Translations under genes and position numbers: made by a program
Source: Zeimonas sp039807785
GTDB taxonomy: Bacteria > Pseudomonadota > Gammaproteobacteria > Burkholderiales > Burkholderiaceae_E
Length of the DNA stretch: 64,000 bases
Direction: 5' to 3'
Assembly: GCA_039807785.1 (NCBI GenBank)
Contig: JBDHRX010000001.1
Coordinates: forward strand, 1 to 64,000
The notes under the pieces: generated by a model
What the model saw: the letters and a program-made list of their open reading frames with translations, nothing else
Database searches by the model: none
Told to the model about the DNA's origin: nothing
Shown: in pieces, positions 43,698 through 51,964 of the stretch
How positions within the stretch are numbered: the stretch's first letter is position 1
How the letters are laid out: each line of letters begins with the position of its first letter

Positions 43698-45548
43698 ATG
43701 CACCCATCGGCGACGTCTGGGGGCACTCGCCTTCTTGCCGGCGGTGCGTTTGTCCTGACTCTGACCGGGGCCCTGGTGACGATCTGCTGGCTATGGCACC
43801 GTAGTCATTTCGGGCTCGACCTCACCGATGAGAGCTTCGATCTGATCTGGGCGGCCGATCCCTGGCGCTACCCACTCTCGCCGACGCAGTTCGGATTCCT
43901 CTATCACCCGCTGTATCGCGTACTGGGCGGCGACATCCCCGCGCTTCGCCAGGCGAACATACTGCTGACCTTCGGCATCGCTTGGGTACTGTGCGCCACC
44001 CTGGTCAGGCAGCTGGCCCCCCTCCCCGAGCAAGCCGGGCAACGCGCGTGGATGCCGTGGCTGAGCGTGTCGGCAAGTCTCGCGACCGCCGCGCTGACCC
44101 TGTTCGCGATGTGGATCCCGTCCCCGAGCTATAACAGCCTCGCGCTGCAGGCTGTGCTGTTGGCCGCATTGGGCCTGATCCTCGCAGACAGGTCCGCATC
44201 GTTTTCGAGCCTCCTGGGCTGGCTGCTCGTAGGGACGGGGGGGTGGCTCGCATTCATGGCGAAACCCCCGACTGCCGCAGCGCTGGCGGTAGTCGTCTTG
44301 GCCTATCTGCTTGGCAGCAGCAAGCTGAGGGGCCGACTCCTTGCGATGTCGGCCCTGTCCTCCATCCTGCTGCTGCTCGTGTCGGCTGTGGCGATCGACG
44401 GATCGATCCTCGCTTTCATCGACCGCCTCAGAGGCGGGTTGGAGATCGGCCGAACTCTCGACGCCGGTCATCGCATGAGCCGGCTGCTCAGGCTGGATGA
44501 CTTCAAGCTTGGGGAGTTGGAGAAGCTGCTGCTGGCTTCAATAGTTCTCGTCGTTTTCGCGTCTTCATGCCTCGTCGCCCGGCGCCCCGCGACCCGCATG
44601 GCAATCATGGCCGGGTGCATCACCGGCATGCTGACCAGCGTGGCAATCGTCTCCGGATTGGTCGCTCCGCCCCTCGAGCCGAGCTACTTCCTGGGCATGC
44701 TGACATGTGGCGCGCCTCTCGGCGCAGTGACGGCGGCACTCTGGCTCGCGCACGCACAGTCGAAATGGCCATCGGTGCGGCGTGTCGCCCCTCTGTCGCT
44801 CGCGCTCGCTGCAATGCCCTACGTCTACACGATCGGTACCGGAAACAACTACTGGTTGCAGAGCGTCGGCGCGACCGTCTTCTGGAATCTCTCGGGGGTA
44901 GTTCTGCTGGCTTCGGTTCTGCCAGCGCCCGTATTGCTCCAAGGGTTGTTGCCGACAGCGGTCGCTGCGCAATTGACTACAGTCGCACTGCTGGCGACTG
45001 CGATGGAGCATCCCTACAGGCAATCGGAAGCCCTGCGGCTGCAGAGCATGCCGACGACGCTGGGTCCGCATGGCACGCGACTTATCCTGCCGCCGCAGAC
45101 GGCCGAGTACCTCCGGACCGCTGCCCGGATCGCAGGGAACGCGGGATTCGAACGAGGAACACCGATCATCGATCTCACCGGGCACTCACCCGGCACCGTG
45201 TTCGCACTCGGAGCCATCGCCATCGGCCAGCCGTGGATGATCGGCGGCTACAAAGGCAGCGGATCACTCGCATCGATGGTGCTGGACCGCGCACCGTGCG
45301 AGGACCTCGCCGCTGCGTGGGTTCTGATCGAGCCAGAGGGACCGCGCAAGCTCGATATGTCGTTGCTTCGGCGTTACGGCATCGATGACCGGGAAAGCTA
45401 TGCCGAGGTCGGCAAGCTGATCACTCCCCTCGGGATTCGAGACTATCCCGGCGTCTACGAGCAGCGACTCCTCAAGCCATTGCGACCCGCAGATGAAGCC
45501 GTCGCCGCCTGCCGCAAGGCTCGGGGGGCGCAAGACTTGTCTCGGTGA
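43698..45548 (+). CDS. Polytopic membrane protein, GT-C glycosyltransferase-like
   Basis: 616 residues, not matched to a named family. About 11-12 hydrophobic segments span residues 12-450, and a soluble tail follows. The first extracytoplasmic loop has GLDLTDESFDLIW, an acidic pair in the position of the GT-C catalytic Asp/Glu. Position between pglE and the ArnC-like set supports a periplasmic sugar transfer role from a polyprenyl-phosphate sugar. AGGGAG lies 5 bases ahead of the ATG. It is the last plus-strand gene of the block and ends 10 bases from the convergent methyltransferase. Confidence 0.6.
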   Translation: MHPSATSGGTRLLAGGAFVLTLTGALVTICWLWHRSHFGLDLTDESFDLIWAADPWRYPLSPTQFGFLYHPLYRVLGGDIPALRQANILLTFGIAWVLCATLVRQLAPLPEQAGQRAWMPWLSVSASLATAALTLFAMWIPSPSYNSLALQAVLLAALGLILADRSASFSSLLGWLLVGTGGWLAFMAKPPTAAALAVVVLAYLLGSSKLRGRLLAMSALSSILLLLVSAVAIDGSILAFIDRLRGGLEIGRTLDAGHRMSRLLRLDDFKLGELEKLLLASIVLVVFASSCLVARRPATRMAIMAGCITGMLTSVAIVSGLVAPPLEPSYFLGMLTCGAPLGAVTAALWLAHAQSKWPSVRRVAPLSLALAAMPYVYTIGTGNNYWLQSVGATVFWNLSGVVLLASVLPAPVLLQGLLPTAVAAQLTTVALLATAMEHPYRQSEALRLQSMPTTLGPHGTRLILPPQTAEYLRTAARIAGNAGFERGTPIIDLTGHSPGTVFALGAIAIGQPWMIGGYKGSGSLASMVLDRAPCEDLAAAWVLIEPEGPRKLDMSLLRRYGIDDRESYAEVGKLITPLGIRDYPGVYEQRLLKPLRPADEAVAACRKARGAQDLSR

Positions 45549-45558
45549 AACCGCACAT

Positions 45559-46179
45559 TCAGAAGCGCCGAGTCCCTTCCATGTAGCAGTGCGTATAGGG
45601 CACCCAGATCTGATGCCTGACTTCGATGCACGATGGATCGAATACCTGTGTCATCAGGGCCTCATAACCTGATCTGTCCCTGACATTTCTTCCGCGATCA
45701 TGCTCGATGAGGAATCGAGCGATCGGATTCTGTCGCAACGTGAGGCATGGGTCGACGGTCAGCATCCGGCCGCCCGGGCCCAGAGCGCGGTGCGCGATCC
45801 GCAGGAGATCCAGCGCCTGATCGTCGTCGAGATGATGGACTACGCCGATCGCCAGCACCAGATCGAAGGGCGGCATCCCATGAAGATCCTCCACGGAGAG
45901 GATCTTGCAGTGGAAGGAGCCGCGCTCGCCGAATCTGCCCCGAGCCTGATCGATGTAGGGCTGGCTGATATCGAAGCCCCAGTAGTTCACATCGTCCAGA
46001 TGCGCCAGGATGTCCGCAGGGCCGCACCCGACATCGAGCACGTTCATGCCGCGTGCCGGTCTCACGAACTCCTCGACGAGCCGTGCTCGGAAGCGATGCG
46101 CTCCCATCAGCGCCTGAAATCCGGAATAGATACGCGGCCGCGACAGGAGCGCCCTGATTCCGCTCGTCACCTGCGCCAT
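45559..46179 (-). CDS. SAM-dependent methyltransferase (class I)
   Basis: 206 residues. A class I Rossmann methyltransferase with motif I NVLDVGCGPADIL, an acidic residue in WGFDIS that would bind the SAM ribose, and AIGVVHHLDDDQALDLL as motif IV-like. The N-terminus (SRPRIYSGFQALMG) resembles methyltransferases found in O-antigen loci. It could methylate a sugar or lipid intermediate; the target is not identifiable. It lies 5 bases after the next methyltransferase gene on the same strand. Confidence 0.8.
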   Translation of the reverse strand: MAQVTSGIRALLSRPRIYSGFQALMGAHRFRARLVEEFVRPARGMNVLDVGCGPADILAHLDDVNYWGFDISQPYIDQARGRFGERGSFHCKILSVEDLHGMPPFDLVLAIGVVHHLDDDQALDLLRIAHRALGPGGRMLTVDPCLTLRQNPIARFLIEHDRGRNVRDRSGYEALMTQVFDPSCIEVRHQIWVPYTHCYMEGTRRF

Positions 46180-46184
46180 TGGTC

Positions 46185-47051
46185 TCAAACCCCCTGATCG
46201 GTCCTGACCACCATGCAGTCGATCAGAGGTTGGATCGTGACAGGAAGGATCTCGAACAAGCGGTGAAGACGCGAGGCGACGAGGGCCGAGAGCATGCGTG
46301 CGACGATCGGGGAGCGTCGTTGCGCGAATACAGGATCCGTCGTCATCCGTTCCAGCGCAACGGTGATCGCTTTCCGGTCGAACGCAACGCGGACGTCGGT
46401 TCTGTGCACCAAGCCGCGCCGGACCGTCAACGGATTGATCCAATTCAGCGATCGCCAGACCCCCGCCGCATCCGGCATGGCTTCTCGTGCCGAGATCCGA
46501 CGCCGCATCATGAATCCGGTCAACCTCTTCGAGAACATCGTCGGCATGTTGAAATGAGGTTCGTACGGGAAAAGGTAGTTCGGGCAGGTGAACCGGTAAG
46601 ATGCGCCGGACCTGAGTGCGTCGCATACGGCTTCGAGTGAGGCCGCCACGCTGTCGACATGCTCCATTACGTTCACGGAGAACGCATAGTCGAAGCCGGC
46701 GTCGATTCGGAGATCCTCCGCACGCCGCTCGATGATGAGCGGCACGCAGTCCATGGCATTCGCCTGTGCCATGACGATCGCTCTCAGCGTCGAGAGGTGC
46801 GAGAAACCCGATCCCAGCGGCTCCAGGGCCGTGACGCGGAAGCCCTCCCGGACCAGCTGGCAGCTCAACAACATGCACCCTGCACCCACCTCGAGGATCG
46901 CCCTCCCTGGGGCGAGCGCGGCCAGATCGCGGGCGATGTACTGCCTGCCAAAGCGAGCTTCTCCCTCGTACACCTCGTATAGCGGCATCAGGTCGGGCGC
47001 CCTCCGGGCGACCTCTGCGCGGACGCCGGCGAACCACTCCTCCTGAACCAT
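46185..47051 (-). CDS. SAM-dependent methyltransferase (class I), larger
   Basis: 288 residues from the ATG at 47051. Motif I is ILEVGAGCMLLSCQL; ALEPLGSG and FSVNVMEHVDSV follow in the expected order. The C-terminal 120 residues contain several hydrophobic and Arg-rich patches (KRLTGFMMRRRIS, HRLFEILPVTIQPLIDCMVV), hinting at membrane contact. The pair of tandem methyltransferases suggests a doubly methylated glycan or chain-end capping, but this is inference. The SMR-like gene ends 4 bases upstream. Confidence 0.78.
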   Translation of the reverse strand: MVQEEWFAGVRAEVARRAPDLMPLYEVYEGEARFGRQYIARDLAALAPGRAILEVGAGCMLLSCQLVREGFRVTALEPLGSGFSHLSTLRAIVMAQANAMDCVPLIIERRAEDLRIDAGFDYAFSVNVMEHVDSVAASLEAVCDALRSGASYRFTCPNYLFPYEPHFNMPTMFSKRLTGFMMRRRISAREAMPDAAGVWRSLNWINPLTVRRGLVHRTDVRVAFDRKAITVALERMTTDPVFAQRRSPIVARMLSALVASRLHRLFEILPVTIQPLIDCMVVRTDQGV

Positions 47052-47055
47052 CGGA

Positions 47056-47427
47056 TCAGCCGCCGTTCGAAAGCAGACCGAGGGAAATCCCCGCAAGGAT
47101 CAGCACCATTGCGAGCACCCGTGCAGGGACGACCCCCTCACCGAGGAAAAGCCAGCTTCCGAGCGTCACGAGAACGAACGTCAGCCCGATGTAGACCGGA
47201 AATGCGATCGTCAACGACATCCGGGTCACGACGAAGAGCCAGGCGAACGAAGCGACCAGCGCCGCCGCGTACGCCGAGGCAATGCATGAATCCGACATAT
47301 AGCGAAAGATCGATTGCATCCAGGGGGCACCGGACTCCACATGGATCGATATCGCCCGATGCTTGACCATCAACTGGCTATAGGCAACGAGAAAGGCGAC
47401 GGGAACGATCATCAGGTAATTCGACAT
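47056..47427 (-). CDS. Small four-helix membrane protein, SMR/ArnE-ArnF-like flippase subunit
   Basis: 123 residues with four predicted membrane helices and a perfect AAGGAGG before the ATG. The last two helices (IAFPVYIGLTFVLVTLGSWLFLGEG and VLAMVLILAGISLGLL) are of the SMR/EamA type used in ArnE/ArnF, which flip undecaprenyl-phosphate-aminoarabinose. It shares a strand and probably a transcript with an ArnC-like GT2 and a formyltransferase, so a flippase for a polyprenyl-phosphate sugar is more likely than drug export. ArnE/F work as a pair; only one subunit is seen here. Confidence 0.7.
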   Translation of the reverse strand: MSNYLMIVPVAFLVAYSQLMVKHRAISIHVESGAPWMQSIFRYMSDSCIASAYAAALVASFAWLFVVTRMSLTIAFPVYIGLTFVLVTLGSWLFLGEGVVPARVLAMVLILAGISLGLLSNGG

Positions 47428-47511
47428 CCAACCCTCCTTCAGCCGGCGTCGGCGACCGGTATCCCGGTGGCATCGGAGGCCGCCTAGAACATGTACGTCG
47501 CCGGGTCTGCG

Positions 47512-48675
47512 CTACGATGTCCGGCGCAGACCGTCCGCATTCGAAATCGCCCGCGACAATGTCTCGACCACGCGGCACTGCTGATCTGCCCTCAACCCGA
47601 GCCACATAGGGAGCCGGATCAGGCGTTCCGATGCCGAATCAGTGACCGACAGGTCGCCGTGCGCTTTCCCATATCGTCGACCGCCAGGCGAGGAGTGAAG
47701 CGGAACGTAGTGGAAGATTGCGCCGATCCCGGCATCCTTCATCGTCCGAAGCACCTCCTTCCGATCCAACCCTTCTCGAAGCAACAGGTAGTACATGTGG
47801 CCGTTATGCCTGCATTCTTTCGGGACAACCGGGCGACGGATCAACCCGCTCCCTTCGAGCGGCGCCAAGAGCTCGTGATACTCGTCCCACAGCTTCACGC
47901 GCGCGCGCGTGATCTGATCGATCTCCTCGAGTTGGGGAAGCAGAAACGCAGCGATCAGCTCGCTTGGAAGGTATGACGACCCCAGATCCTGCCAAGAATA
48001 CTTGTCCACTTCTCCGCGAAAAAAACGACTCCTGTCGGTCCCCTTCTCGCGGATGATTTCGGCTCTAGCGACCAAAAGGTCTTCGTTGATCAGCAGGCAT
48101 CCCCCCTCGCCGGATATGACGTTCTTGGTCTCGTGAAAACTGAGGGCGCCCAGATCGCCCAGAGAACCGAGCGCATGCCCCCTGTAGGTTGCTCCAGTCC
48201 CCTGTGCAGCGTCCTCGATGATGCGCAACCGATGATGGCGCGCCACCGCCGTGATTGAATCCATCTCGCACCCCACGCCGGCATAGTGAACCGGAACGAT
48301 CGCCCGGGTACGTGGCGTAATCGCGGATTCGATCAGTCTCTCATCCAGGTTGAGGGTATCCTCGCGGATATCGATGAACACCGGCACCGCACCGCGCAGC
48401 ACGAATGGATTTGCCGTCGAGACGAATGTGTAGGAAGGCATGATCACCTCGTCTCCAGGCCCGACGGTCAACAACGCAGCCATCTCCAGCGCGGCCGTAC
48501 ACGAATGGGTGAGAAGGGCCTTTCGGCATGCCCACTGAGACTCGATCAGCGCATGGCAACGCCTCGTGAACGAACCATCCCCCGAGAGCATTCCGCCGAA
48601 CTGCGCCTGGGCGATGCACGTCAACTCGCGGCCAGTCAAGTGTGGCCGGTTGAACGGAATCGGATCTGACGACAT
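47512..48675 (-). CDS. dTDP-4-amino-4,6-dideoxygalactose transaminase, WecE-like
   Basis: 387 residues. DegT-family enzyme with PLP lysine Lys184 in SFHETKNVISGEGG and IEDAAQGTGATYRG. The N-terminal NRPHLTGRELTCI and LSGDGSFTRRC closely recall WecE/RffA, which makes dTDP-Fuc4N from dTDP-4-keto-6-deoxyglucose, the RmlB product. Both RmlA and RmlB are encoded nearby on the same strand. The ATG has an AGAGGAAAG ribosome site. An 84-base gap follows before the SMR-like gene. Confidence 0.88.
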   Translation of the reverse strand: MSSDPIPFNRPHLTGRELTCIAQAQFGGMLSGDGSFTRRCHALIESQWACRKALLTHSCTAALEMAALLTVGPGDEVIMPSYTFVSTANPFVLRGAVPVFIDIREDTLNLDERLIESAITPRTRAIVPVHYAGVGCEMDSITAVARHHRLRIIEDAAQGTGATYRGHALGSLGDLGALSFHETKNVISGEGGCLLINEDLLVARAEIIREKGTDRSRFFRGEVDKYSWQDLGSSYLPSELIAAFLLPQLEEIDQITRARVKLWDEYHELLAPLEGSGLIRRPVVPKECRHNGHMYYLLLREGLDRKEVLRTMKDAGIGAIFHYVPLHSSPGGRRYGKAHGDLSVTDSASERLIRLPMWLGLRADQQCRVVETLSRAISNADGLRRTS

Positions 48676-48717
48676 GTACTTTCCTCTTGGCGATCGGATC
48701 TACGTCGCTTCCCGGAC

Positions 48718-49602
48718 TCACTGCTGCTGGGCTATCCGCCGGGTCTCGTCACGCACCTCGACGAGATAGTCCCGATACTCGCATCGGGGCATCGTACTGA
48801 TCAGTTCATCGAACCTCTCCGGCGTCAGGAAGCCGCGCACCAGAGCGGCTTCCTCCGGGCAGCCGATCTTGATCCCCTGTCGACGCTCGATCGTCGCGAT
48901 GTACGCCGACGCCTCCTGCAATGAACTGCTGGTCCCGGCATCGAGCCACGCGAAGCCCCGGCTCAGGCGGTGGACGCGCAGGTCGCCGCTCGACAGATAG
49001 CGACGGTTGATGTCGGTGATTTCCAGCTCCCCTCGCATCGAGGGTTGCAGGGACCGCGCAATCGAAACGACGCGATTGTCGTAGATGTAGACCCCAGGCA
49101 CCGCGTAGTGGCTCCGGGGCCTGGAAGGCTTCTCCTCGATCGAAACCGCCCGTCCGTTCCGATCGAACTCGACCACCCCGTAGTTCTCGGGGTTCAGGAC
49201 GCGATAGGCGAAGATCGTGGCCCCTCCCCCGAAGCCCGCGATCGCCTTCGGGAATGCATCGCCCCCGAAGAAGATATTGTCGCCGAGCATGAGGACGACC
49301 TCGTCTGCGCCGATGAAGTCCTCGGCGATCAGGAAGGCTTGGGCGATTCCGCCCGGAGAGGGCTGCACCCGGTAGTCGAACGCCAGGCCCCAGCTGCTGC
49401 CGTCACCCAGGAGTTCCCGGAACCGGGGCAGATCGGCGGGAGTCGAGATGATGCAGATCTCGCGAATTCCGGCCGCGATCAGCACGGTCAGCGGGTAGTA
49501 GATCATCGGCTTGTCGTAGACAGCCTGCAGCTGCTTGCTGGCGACGAGCGTGAGCGGATAGAGCCTCGATCCGCTTCCCCCTGCGAGTACGATAGCCTTC
49601 AA
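48718..49602 (-). CDS. rmlA: Glucose-1-phosphate thymidylyltransferase RmlA
   Basis: 294 residues from a TTG start with AGGAGGG five bases upstream. It makes dTDP-glucose from dTTP and Glc-1-P. The signature MKAIVLAGGSGSRLYPLT, the YDKPMIYYPL stretch and the metal-binding region VLMLGDNIFFG are intact, and AWLDAGTSSSLQEAS is the C-terminal landmark. It supplies both the rhamnose branch (RmlC/RmlD at 19-21 kb) and the 4-amino sugar branch here. Confidence 0.95.
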   Translation of the reverse strand: MKAIVLAGGSGSRLYPLTLVASKQLQAVYDKPMIYYPLTVLIAAGIREICIISTPADLPRFRELLGDGSSWGLAFDYRVQPSPGGIAQAFLIAEDFIGADEVVLMLGDNIFFGGDAFPKAIAGFGGGATIFAYRVLNPENYGVVEFDRNGRAVSIEEKPSRPRSHYAVPGVYIYDNRVVSIARSLQPSMRGELEITDINRRYLSSGDLRVHRLSRGFAWLDAGTSSSLQEASAYIATIERRQGIKIGCPEEAALVRGFLTPERFDELISTMPRCEYRDYLVEVRDETRRIAQQQ

Positions 49603-49633
49603 GCTGCCCTCCTGCCTCGGACGGATCGCCTCA

Positions 49634-50329
49634 TCACCGACCTCGCGATCCGATCTCGTTCCAGAACGCTTCGTTTCCGTACTCGCGACGGAAGATCGGG
49701 GCAGGATTGAAAAACGACCGTCGCCCGCCGACGTCGATGAACGGCCGCTCGTCCCCCTCCGGTTTCCGGGCCCCGGACCCGAGCGATTCGAGTGCGTGCA
49801 TCAGCGCGATGCAACCGCATCGAAACACGCAGTCCATGACGTCTTCGACGCGATCGCCGGGAAGCGTCGGCGTCACCGACTGGATGATCGGCCTGCCCGC
49901 ATCGACTGCCTCATCCACCAGATGTACCGTCGTCCCGATGAACCTTGCACCGTATTCGAGCGCCTGCTTGACCGGGGTGGTGCCGATTCGCCCGGGGAAA
50001 GCGGGGAGCAATGAGTAGTGCAGATTGACCAACCGGCCGCGGAAGGCAGCCACGACTTCGGGCCCGAGAATCCGGTGGACGGTCGTGACGACGATGTCCG
50101 GGCGGAGCGCCTCGAGCGCCTCGAGCAGCCCCTGCTGAGACCGCAACTCGAAATCGAGACACCGTGTCGGGATTCCCCTGGCCTTCGCATAGGTGCCGGC
50201 GGCGCAGTCCCGATCGGTCAGGACGGCGAGAATCCGGAGACCGGGCGCCAACCCGTGTTCGATACACGCATCGACGAATCGCAGGTTCCCGCCGCTGCCG
50301 GAACAGAGCAGAACCACGCCGAGACTCAT
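49634..50329 (-). CDS. Formyltransferase, PurN/sugar N-formyltransferase type
   Basis: 231 residues. The formyltransferase fold is marked by VNLHYSLLPAFPG (Asn102, His104) and a distal Asp in VDEAVDAGRPIIQ (Asp143), the catalytic triad of GART and ArnA enzymes. It uses N10-formyltetrahydrofolate. PurN proper would not be expected inside a glycan operon between rmlA and an ArnC-like gene, so I infer N-formylation of the dTDP-4-amino-4,6-dideoxyhexose made by the WecE-like enzyme. Its ATG overlaps the stop of the GT2 gene (ATGA). Confidence 0.8.
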   Translation of the reverse strand: MSLGVVLLCSGSGGNLRFVDACIEHGLAPGLRILAVLTDRDCAAGTYAKARGIPTRCLDFELRSQQGLLEALEALRPDIVVTTVHRILGPEVVAAFRGRLVNLHYSLLPAFPGRIGTTPVKQALEYGARFIGTTVHLVDEAVDAGRPIIQSVTPTLPGDRVEDVMDCVFRCGCIALMHALESLGSGARKPEGDERPFIDVGGRRSFFNPAPIFRREYGNEAFWNEIGSRGR

Positions 50330-51255
50330 TCCCGGCCGCCCCGGAAGACGCTTCGAACGATCGTGTACGGGCGCCGCTTGGTCTCGATGAAGATCTTCGA
50401 GAGGTAGATTCCCACGATGCCGATGAACGAAATGACCAGGCCGCCGAGGAGCCAGATCGAAGCCATGACCGAGGTCCAGCCGCTCATCGGGCGGGACATG
50501 CAGAACCAGTTCACGAAGAGATACACGATGGAGGCCGCCGCCGCCAGGGATATCGTCACCCCCGTGTAGAAGATGGCGATCAGCGGCACGTTGCTGAACG
50601 ACGTGACCGCGTTGACCACGAGTGACAGCTTGCGGCGCAGCGTATAGCTCGACGCGCTGGTCGAGTGCTTGGTGACATTCTGGCCATGCTGCACGAACCC
50701 CGTGATGTGCCACAGCCCGGCCATGAAGACTTCACGCTCGTCATGACCGATCAGCGCATTCACGTATCGGCGCGACATCAGTCGAGCGGTCACGCTGTTC
50801 TCCGGCAGGTCCAGGCCCGTCAGCGCGTTGAAGATCCGGTAGAACCATCTTCCGGTCCAGCGCTCGAACAGGCCACCCTTGCGCCGTTCCTGGACGCCGA
50901 ACACGACATCGCACCTCTCCCCCATCATTCGGGCCGAGAAATCCTGCAGCCACTCGGGCTCCTCTTCCAGATCGCTGTCGATCAGGAAGACCAGATCTCC
51001 GGCCGAGTGCGACAGCCCGGTCATCATTGCCTTGTGATGCCCGAAGTTCCGTGAAAGATCGACGACGACAACGTGGGGATCGACCGCCGAGAGCCTTACC
51101 GCCCGCTCGAGATCGTCTTCCGGAGAGCCATCGTTGACGAACACGATCTCGTAGTCGTCATCCGCAATCGAGCGCGCCGCTGCGGTCGATCTCCGGTGAA
51201 ACTCCTCGAGATGCTTCGAGGAACGATACAACGTGGCGACGATCGAAAGCTTCAT
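50326..51255 (-). CDS. ArnC/GtrB-like polyprenyl-phosphate glycosyltransferase
   Basis: 309 residues, GT2. The catalytic domain opens LSIVATLYRSSKHLEEF and holds EIVFVNDGSPEDD and FLIDSDLEEEPEW. Two C-terminal membrane helices lead to IVGIYLSKIFIETKRRPYTIV, the standard ending of ArnC/GtrB/DPM1 relatives. It would load a sugar from a nucleotide donor onto undecaprenyl phosphate on the cytoplasmic face. The direct ATGA coupling to the formyltransferase mirrors ArnC, which takes a formylated donor. Flanked upstream by wbqC with another ATGA overlap. Confidence 0.88.
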   Translation of the reverse strand: MKLSIVATLYRSSKHLEEFHRRSTAAARSIADDDYEIVFVNDGSPEDDLERAVRLSAVDPHVVVVDLSRNFGHHKAMMTGLSHSAGDLVFLIDSDLEEEPEWLQDFSARMMGERCDVVFGVQERRKGGLFERWTGRWFYRIFNALTGLDLPENSVTARLMSRRYVNALIGHDEREVFMAGLWHITGFVQHGQNVTKHSTSASSYTLRRKLSLVVNAVTSFSNVPLIAIFYTGVTISLAAAASIVYLFVNWFCMSRPMSGWTSVMASIWLLGGLVISFIGIVGIYLSKIFIETKRRPYTIVRSVFRGGRE

Positions 51256-51950
51256 GGGTGGACGTGCTTCATGTACCGATGGGAGTCCGGACCGCAATTG
51301 AACAGCAAGTCCAGAATCGATACCTCATGATGGAAACCCGCCCAGAGCTGCGGGTACTCCGGATACCCGTCATAGTCGAACCAGGTCACCGCCAGCCCCC
51401 GGTCGACGAAGAGGTCTTCATCCAGATAGCTCCTTGCCGCAGGTCCCGAAACGTACTCCGATGCCCCTGCTTGAATGCAGAGGTCGAGCAGGCGCCGACT
51501 CTTGCCGTCGACGAGACGATAGTCCCATGAGTTGGTGATTCGCGTGCCGATCCCGAGGTACCCGCAAACGCACTCGATCAGATCGCGATTGAGCGCCGAC
51601 AGGCTCGCGTGCTCGCGTTCGCGGTACACGGGCTCGATCAGGCCGGAGATCTGCCCGAACCATGGCGCGCGCCGGTAGTTCCCGCAAAGTGTCTTCCAAT
51701 GCAATGCCTTCCACGCTTCATGGGGCAGCGCCACGTCGCGGATGCGACGCCGGATATCGCTGCCGACCGGGACGGTCAGCCACTGCAGGCCCGACGGCGT
51801 CTTGATCCGATTGCGATTCCTCCAGTCGTTCTTCGTGAACTGGGCATCGTCGAAGAGGACGAATTCGTCGACGGTCGCGATCAGATCGAAATAGCCCTTC
51901 CAGGGAATGTAGTTCGACTGGACGATCGCAACGCTCTTGGCCGGCGGCAT
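51252..51950 (-). CDS. WbqC family protein
   Basis: 232 residues. The sequence opens VAIVQSNYIPWKGYFDLIA and continues DEFVLFDDAQFTKNDWRNRN, both hallmark strings of the WbqC family. Members are found in O-antigen and other glycan loci. Their reaction is not established to my knowledge. Its placement between rmlB and the ArnC-like gene, with an ATGA overlap to the latter, ties it to the dTDP-sugar branch. Confidence 0.85.
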   Translation of the reverse strand: MPPAKSVAIVQSNYIPWKGYFDLIATVDEFVLFDDAQFTKNDWRNRNRIKTPSGLQWLTVPVGSDIRRRIRDVALPHEAWKALHWKTLCGNYRRAPWFGQISGLIEPVYREREHASLSALNRDLIECVCGYLGIGTRITNSWDYRLVDGKSRRLLDLCIQAGASEYVSGPAARSYLDEDLFVDRGLAVTWFDYDGYPEYPQLWAGFHHEVSILDLLFNCGPDSHRYMKHVHP

Positions 51951-51964
51951 GATGCCTCGACAGG

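Noticed and set aside
47056..47427. Small multidrug resistance pump
   Set aside because: Size and fold fit, but the setting with ArnC-like and formyltransferase genes favours a lipid-linked sugar flippase.
49634..50329. PurN (GAR transformylase) housekeeping gene
   Set aside because: It is translationally coupled to a GT2 gene inside a dTDP-sugar operon; a sugar formyltransferase is more likely, though the fold is shared.
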